From Roseburia sp. (lineage in GTDB: Bacteria; Bacillota; Clostridia; Oscillospirales; Ruminococcaceae): DNA of 64,000 nucleotides. Of this stretch, positions 57,301 to 64,000 are shown piece by piece; position 1 is the stretch's first letter; the number at the start of each line of letters is the position of its first letter. The stretch lies in the NCBI GenBank assembly GCA_023666265.1, contig JAMPCH010000003.1, forward strand, positions 1 through 64,000. The letters run 5' to 3'. Made by a program: the position numbers and the translations under genes. The notes under the pieces were generated by a model. The model searched no databases, was not told the origin of the DNA, and saw only the letters and a list, made by a program, of their open reading frames with translations.

Positions 57301-57955
57301 TTTTCCTTCCTTTCTCGCTGTTCTCCTCGCCGCTTACGCGGTAGCATAAGACGAGGAGACTATCGCCGAGATGTACGTTTTCGACGATGATGTCGCTGTA
57401 TTCGAGATTGATGTCATAGTGAGAGAAGTTCCAAAACGCCTTTACGCCGAAGCCGATCAGGGTCTCACAAAGCGCGGGCGCGGCGGATCGCGGGACACAA
57501 AGGATCGCGATCCTCGGCTTTTCTTCCCGACAAAAGTCGACCAGCCCGCGAACGTCCATGATCCGGTTTTCGCCGATCTTCGTCCCGATGATCGCCGGGT
57601 CGGTATCAAAGACACCGCAAAGCTTACAGCCGTATTTTTCAAAATTCAAGTGAAGCGCGACCGCCCGTCCGAGATTTCCCGCGCCGATTAGGACGGTCTT
57701 ATGCTGTCTGTCCACGCCGAGGATCAGACCGATCTCGCCGCGAAGCTCGGAGACGTTATAGCCGTATCCCTGTTGACCGAATCCGCCGAAGCAATTCAGA
57801 TCCTGTCGGATTTGAGAGGCGGTCAGCCGCATACGCTCGGCCAGCTCACGGGAAGAGATCTTTTCCGTGCCTTCTTTTAAAAGCTCTCCGAGGAAGCGGT
57901 AATAGCGGGGGAGCCGCTGGATCACCGAGTTGGATATTTTTTCACTTTTTCTCAT
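57113..57955 (-). CDS. rex: Redox-sensing transcriptional repressor Rex, with overlapping C-terminal extension
   Basis: Residues 1-212 are an intact Rex: N-terminal winged helix (RLPRYYRFLGELLKEGTEKI, SSRELAERMRLTASQIRQDL), FGGFGQQGYGYNVSELRGEI, and the NADH-binding GAGNLG at 91-96, with FDTDPAIIG, ILCVPRSAAPAL and NFSHYDINL. Rex senses NADH/NAD and represses fermentation genes. No stop occurs at the usual place (about residue 210). The frame continues 68 more residues, rich in Arg, to 57113 and overlaps the next lipoprotein gene by 188 bases in another phase. This may be a true extension or an error or frameshift. It is downstream of icd. Confidence 0.9.
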   Translation of the reverse strand: MRKSEKISNSVIQRLPRYYRFLGELLKEGTEKISSRELAERMRLTASQIRQDLNCFGGFGQQGYGYNVSELRGEIGLILGVDRQHKTVLIGAGNLGRAVALHLNFEKYGCKLCGVFDTDPAIIGTKIGENRIMDVRGLVDFCREEKPRIAILCVPRSAAPALCETLIGFGVKAFWNFSHYDINLEYSDIIVENVHLGDSLLVLCYRVSGEENSEKGRKNEDEQKAAAVRPTPWRDIPKWRLLRARRGNARNDRDDRRPGRGSGKRNRPRRSEARTRRYGR

Positions 57956-57970
57956 AAGCCTCTCCTAAAG

Positions 57971-57992
57971 ACCCTGCCGCGCGGCAGAGCCT
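57971..57992 (-). promoter_or_regulatory. Palindromic hairpin between icd and rex
   Basis: CTGCCGC/GCGGCAG (57974-57987) is a perfect 14-base palindrome, extended imperfectly to GGCTCTGCC...GGCAGGGTC. It fills most of the short icd-rex gap. There is no T-run, so an mRNA-processing or attenuation role is possible but unproven. Confidence 0.4.
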
Positions 57993-57993
57993 T

Positions 57994-59208
57994 TTATCGG
58001 AGCATTTCCTTAAGGCGGTCGTTGATCTCAAAAAGGAATTGCTCCGTGTTGACCTTTTTCTTATTTTTTAAGGAAGAAAGTACATAGAGATCGCCCGTCA
58101 TCACGCCGTCCTCGATCGTCTGAACGGTCGCTTTTTCGAGCTTTACGGCGAAGTCGGAGAGCGCCTTGTTCCCGTCGAGCTCGCCGCGCTTTTTAAGCGC
58201 GCCTGTCCAGGCGAAGATCGTCGCGACGGAATTCGTCGAGGTCTCCTCGCCCTTGAGGTGTTTATAGTAGTGGCGGGTGACCGTCCCGTGCGCCGCCTCG
58301 TATTCATAGATCCCGTCGGGGGAAACGAGAACGCTCGTCATCATACCGAGACTGCCAAAGGCGGTCGCGACCATATCGGACATCACGTCGCCGTCATAGT
58401 TTTTACAAGCCCAGATATACCCGCCCTCGGAGCGGATCACGCGGGCGACCGCGTCGTCGATTAGGGTATAAAAATACTCGATCCCCGCCTCGGCGAATTT
58501 TGACTTATACTCGGTCTCAAAAATTTCGGCGAAAATATCTTTAAAGGTATGGTCGTATTTCTTAGAGATCGTGTCTTTTGTCGCGAACCAAAGATCCTGT
58601 TTTGTATCGACCGCGAAGTTAAAACAGGAGCGCGCGAAGGAGGCGATGCTCTTATTCACGTTATGAAGCCCCTGAATGATCCCGTCCGAGCCCTCGAAGG
58701 TAAAGATCGGCTCGCGCGTCTCCGTCCCGTCCGCCGCCGTGACCACCAGCTCGCATTTTGAGCCGTCCTTTACCTTCATTTCGGTATTTTTATATACGTC
58801 GCCGTAGGCGTGACGCGCGATCGTGATCGGCTTTGTCCAAGTCGGGATCAGCGAGTTGATCCCCTTTACAAGGATCGGGGCGCGAAAGACCGTCCCGTCG
58901 AGGATCGCGCGGATCGTCCCGTTCGGCGACTTCCACATTTCCTTTAGGCTGTATTCGGTCATGCGTTGGGCGTTCGGCGTGATCGTCGCGCATTTTACCG
59001 CGACGCCGTACTTTTTCGCGGCGTTCGCGCTGTCGATCGTGACTTGGTCGCCGGTCTCGTTGCGGTGAACTAAGCCGAGGTCATAATACTCGGTCTTTAG
59101 GTCGATATACGGCGTTAAAAGGGTATCCTTGATCATCTTCCAGATGATCCGCGTCATTTCGTCCCCGTCCATTTCGACGAGGGGGGTCGTCATTTGTATT
59201 TTGCTCAT
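57994..59208 (-). CDS. icd: NADP-dependent isocitrate dehydrogenase
   Basis: The 404-residue protein is of the eukaryote-like (type II) isocitrate dehydrogenase subgroup: [60 protein letters not shown] with isocitrate-binding Ser/Asn/Arg, [20 protein letters not shown], and late [20 protein letters not shown]. It produces 2-oxoglutarate, which in an anaerobe supplies glutamate rather than a full TCA cycle (inference). It is 33 bases downstream of the small acidic membrane ORF and just upstream of rex, forming an acn-icd-rex unit. Confidence 0.96.
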   Translation of the reverse strand: MSKIQMTTPLVEMDGDEMTRIIWKMIKDTLLTPYIDLKTEYYDLGLVHRNETGDQVTIDSANAAKKYGVAVKCATITPNAQRMTEYSLKEMWKSPNGTIRAILDGTVFRAPILVKGINSLIPTWTKPITIARHAYGDVYKNTEMKVKDGSKCELVVTAADGTETREPIFTFEGSDGIIQGLHNVNKSIASFARSCFNFAVDTKQDLWFATKDTISKKYDHTFKDIFAEIFETEYKSKFAEAGIEYFYTLIDDAVARVIRSEGGYIWACKNYDGDVMSDMVATAFGSLGMMTSVLVSPDGIYEYEAAHGTVTRHYYKHLKGEETSTNSVATIFAWTGALKKRGELDGNKALSDFAVKLEKATVQTIEDGVMTGDLYVLSSLKNKKKVNTEQFLFEINDRLKEMLR

Positions 59209-59241
59209 TTTTCGTTGTCCTTTCCTTAATGAGAGAGCTTG

Positions 59242-59430
59242 TTAAAAAGCGTAATCCTCGTCGTCTTCGTCATCTTCGTCCTCGTCATACTCGTCGAGGT
59301 CGTCCTTATGTCCGATCTGATTATGGCTTCCGATCGTGATCCCGTTTTTCGCGGGCGAGAGGATAAGACCGAGCGTTACGCCGCAAAAGAATGCGGCGAG
59401 CGCCAAAAAAGTCGCGGTGCTTTTTTCCAT
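59242..59430 (-). CDS. Small membrane protein with acidic tail, 62 aa
   Basis: The protein has an N-terminal helix (ATFLALAAFFCGVTLGLILS), a short HNQIGHKDD linker and an extremely acidic tail (DLDEYDEDEDDEDDEDYAF). The composition resembles YtxH-type small membrane proteins, but no family is certain. RBS AAGGGA precedes the ATG by about 9 bases. It lies between acn and icd on the same strand, so it is likely part of their operon. Function unknown; the tail might bind cations. Confidence 0.65.
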   Translation of the reverse strand: MEKSTATFLALAAFFCGVTLGLILSPAKNGITIGSHNQIGHKDDLDEYDEDEDDEDDEDYAF

Positions 59431-59503
59431 GGTGATTTTTCCCTTCTTGATTTTTTATTTTTTATGGCAGGAGCAAAAGCGGGCGGTCTCAGCGCCGACC
59501 GAT

Positions 59504-61444
59504 TTACTTTTTTAAAGACTCGCGCGTATAGTCGAGTAGCCCGCCCGCGAGTACGATATCCTTCGTCCTCCCCGTCAGCTCACAGAGTATCGGGATCTCC
59601 GCGCCGTTCGTGCGGTCGAGGACGATAAGGCGCGTCTTTCCCTCGGCGACCGCCGCGCGGACGTTCTCGATCACGAGGCGGTCGCCCTCGGCGATCTTTT
59701 CATAATCCGCCTCATTCTCAAAGGTGAGCGGGAGGATACCGGCGTTGATGAGGTTCGCCCGATGGATCCGCGCAAAGCTCTTGACGAGGACCGCCTTGAC
59801 CCCGAGATAGAGCGGGGCGAGCGCCGCGTGTTCGCGGGAAGAACCCTGTCCGTAATTCGCGCCGCCGACGATGACGCTTTCGCCCATTTCCTTCGCGCGC
59901 GCGGGGAATTTCTCGTCATAGACGGTGAAGCAGTAGTTCGAGATCGCGGGGATATTCGAGCGGAGGGGGAGGATCTTTGCCCCGGCGGGCATAATATGAT
60001 CGGTCGTGATATTGTCCCCGACCTTTAACGAACAGTCGCAGTCGATCGTTTCCGCGAGGGGCGCGGTCTTGGGGAAGGGCTTGATATTCGGTCCGCGAAG
60101 GATCTCGACTGCGTCCGCCTCCTCGGCGGGGGCGGGCGAGACGACCATATTGTCGTTGATCAGGAATTCCTCGGGGAGCGTAAATTCGGGCATTTCGCCG
60201 AGCATCCTCGGGTCGGTGAATACGCCCGCGATCGCCGAAGCGGCGGCGGTCTCGGGGGAGACGAGATAGATCTGACCGTCCTTGGTGCCGCTCCTTCCCT
60301 CAAAATTACGATTAAAGGTACGAAGCGAGATCCCCTTTGAGTTCGGCGACTGTCCCATACCGATACAAGGACCGCAGGCGCTCTCGAGGATCCGCGCGCC
60401 CGCGTCGATAAGGACGGAGAGCGTACCGTTCTGCGCGAGCATATTCAATACCTGCTTTGAGCCGGGCGCGATCGCGAGCGAAACGTCGGGGTGAACGGTC
60501 TTACCTTTTAATATATAGGCGACCTTCATCAGGTCGAGGAGCGAGCTGTTGGTACAAGAACCGATACACACCTGATCGATCTTCATTTCGCCGATCTCGG
60601 CGGCGGTCTTAACGTTATCGGGGGAATGAGGACAGGCAGCGAGCGGGACGAGCGACGACAGGTCGATCGTTAGCGCCTCGTCATATACCGCATCGGGGTC
60701 GGCGGAGAGCTCTGTCCAATCCTCCTCGCGCTTTTGTGCCTTTAAGAATTTTTTCGTCACCTCGTCCGAGGGAAAGATCGAGGTCGTCGCGCCGAGCTCC
60801 GCGCCCATATTGGTGATCGTCGCGCGCTCGGGGACGGATAGGGTCTTAACGCCCTCGCCGGTGTATTCGATGACCTTCCCGACGCCGCCCTTGACGGACA
60901 TCCGACGTAATACCTCGAGGATAATGTCCTTCGCCGCGACCCAAGGAGAGAGCCTCCCGACGAGCTCGACCTTTACGACCTTTGGATAAGTTATGTAATA
61001 AGCGCCGCCGCCCATCGCGACCGCGACGTCTAAGCCGCCCGCGCCCATCGCGAGCATACCGATCCCGCCGCCCGTGGGGGTATGGCTGTCCGAGCCGATA
61101 AGGGTCTTCCCGGGGATCCCGAAGCGCTCGAGGTGGACTTGGTGACAGATCCCGTTCCCGGGTCTGCTGAAATAAATCCCGTGCTTTTTCGCGACCGAGC
61201 CGATAAAGCGGTGATCGTCGGCGTTCTCAAAGCCCGACTGGAGCGTGTTATGGTCGATATAGGCGACGCTCCGCTCGGTCTTTACGCGCGGTACGCCCAT
61301 CGCCTCAAATTCGAGATACGCCATCGTTCCCGTCGCGTCTTGGGTCAAGGTCTGGTCGATCCTTAGCCCGATCTCCGTCCCCTTTACGGGTTCGCCGTCG
61401 ACGATATGCGCCCGAATGATCTTTTCCGTTAATGTCAGTCCCAT
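59504..61444 (-). CDS. acn: Aconitate hydratase
   Basis: The 646-residue protein is a short, mitochondrial-like clostridial aconitase with iron-sulfur ligands in DQVCIGSCTNSSLLDLMKVA and ESACGPCIGMGQSPNSKG. Other motifs are HGIYFSRPGNGICHQVHLER, IGSDSHTPTGGGIGMLAMGA, and the C-terminal swivel domain VGGANYGQGSSREHAALAPL. It isomerises citrate to isocitrate, feeding icd downstream. The length and bacterial LeuC/AcnA-type domain order are normal for this subgroup. A consensus promoter lies ~70 bases upstream. RBS AAAGGAACG. Confidence 0.95.
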   Translation of the reverse strand: MGLTLTEKIIRAHIVDGEPVKGTEIGLRIDQTLTQDATGTMAYLEFEAMGVPRVKTERSVAYIDHNTLQSGFENADDHRFIGSVAKKHGIYFSRPGNGICHQVHLERFGIPGKTLIGSDSHTPTGGGIGMLAMGAGGLDVAVAMGGGAYYITYPKVVKVELVGRLSPWVAAKDIILEVLRRMSVKGGVGKVIEYTGEGVKTLSVPERATITNMGAELGATTSIFPSDEVTKKFLKAQKREEDWTELSADPDAVYDEALTIDLSSLVPLAACPHSPDNVKTAAEIGEMKIDQVCIGSCTNSSLLDLMKVAYILKGKTVHPDVSLAIAPGSKQVLNMLAQNGTLSVLIDAGARILESACGPCIGMGQSPNSKGISLRTFNRNFEGRSGTKDGQIYLVSPETAAASAIAGVFTDPRMLGEMPEFTLPEEFLINDNMVVSPAPAEEADAVEILRGPNIKPFPKTAPLAETIDCDCSLKVGDNITTDHIMPAGAKILPLRSNIPAISNYCFTVYDEKFPARAKEMGESVIVGGANYGQGSSREHAALAPLYLGVKAVLVKSFARIHRANLINAGILPLTFENEADYEKIAEGDRLVIENVRAAVAEGKTRLIVLDRTNGAEIPILCELTGRTKDIVLAGGLLDYTRESLKK

Positions 61445-61512
61445 TGTTTTTACCGTTCCTTTCTTTTCGCGGGGAGAATTTTTGTCCGTTTCCCGTCGAT
61501 CGTTCTGTTCTC

Positions 61513-61541
61513 ATTTTACTATGTTTCGGGTGGTTTGTCAA
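61513..61541 (-). promoter_or_regulatory. Sigma-A promoter for the acn-icd-rex unit
   Basis: On the minus strand TTGACA (61536-61541), 17 bases, TAAAAT (61513-61518). No clear TTGTGA/TTGTTAA-type Rex operator is seen next to it. Confidence 0.8.
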
Positions 61542-61645
61542 GAAAAAAACGAATGTTTCGGGGGAATCCTATCCTTTAGCGGGCGTTTCGTTTTGTTTTT
61601 TTGGACAAAATCGTCCTCGGGAAGGGTAAAATCCGCGAAAACGGA

Positions 61646-61674
61646 TTGACAAACCGAGTAAAATAGGATATAAT
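61646..61674 (+). promoter_or_regulatory. Sigma-A promoter for secA
   Basis: TTGACA (61646-61651), 17 bases, TATAAT (61669-61674), a full consensus match. The start codon is 50 bases further on. Confidence 0.9.
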
Positions 61675-61723
61675 AATTTCTATATGTTATATTATCACAG
61701 TAAAACGAAAGGACAAAAGAAAA

Positions 61724-64000
<2,277 letters not shown>

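Overview
The window is 64 kb of a high-GC, spore-forming, anaerobic Firmicute of class Clostridia, most likely a fibre-degrading animal-gut or rumen member related to Oscillospiraceae/Ruminococcaceae (inference). The evidence is a sporulation sigma-K gene, a Rex redox repressor, a YmfF/YmfH-type M16 peptidase pair, sodium-pump decarboxylase subunits, many Thr/Glu-rich lipoproteins, and glycoside hydrolases of families 3, 5, 26, 43 and 59. Consensus sigma-A promoters (TTGACA-17-TATAAT) are frequent and easy to see. No rRNA, tRNA or CRISPR array was recognised.

Layout: 1-10.3 kb has a truncated peptide/solute-binding protein, a DtxR-type regulator, YbaK, an MBL hydrolase, an efflux adaptor plus FtsX-type permease with no ATPase beside them, and oadG-oadB. 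10.3-22.6 kb has small enzymes, three large secreted or lipoprotein genes, PepF, a PrsA-like foldase, a BMP-type binding lipoprotein and a ComEC with a degenerate C-terminus. 22.6-31.4 kb is a co-directional minus-strand sugar region (2-hydroxyacid dehydrogenase, ThuA, sugar isomerase, PAP2, GH3, mutarotase, GH26) followed by dprA. 31.5-33 kb is an AT-rich island flanked by two gene fossils. 33.1-36.8 kb has sigK and a GntR-ABC-permease operon. 36.8-48.3 kb carries hemicellulose genes (two GH43, cupin, GH5, GH59) with two AraC regulators, an ECF S component and DUF1893. 48.4-64 kb is housekeeping: folD, lgt, the M16 pair, mnmA, an acn-icd-rex operon and the start of secA.

The polysaccharide genes look like three separately controlled units. 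The GH26/GH3 unit would release and hydrolyse mannan-type glycans. The GH43/GH5 unit would attack arabinoxylan and beta-glucan. The GH59 gene pairs with its own divergent AraC gene. In both AraC-linked divergent regions I see direct repeats spaced 20-21 bp, as expected for AraC-family binding sites.

The most unusual content is non-coding. At least four families of small dispersed elements occur between genes: (A) a MITE-like element with TTAAGGC...GCCTTAA ends; (B) a roughly 130-bp element built from two GGAACTG hairpin modules; (C) a double-hairpin element that reaches or overlaps the stop of one gene and supplies the ribosome-binding region of the next; and (D) an element with perfect 19-nt inverted ends of the form TTTTT[A/G]GG.AGG, found as two complete copies and several solo arms. 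Several host genes borrow stop codons, C-terminal residues or promoters from these elements. Four C-terminal gene fossils also survive between intact genes.
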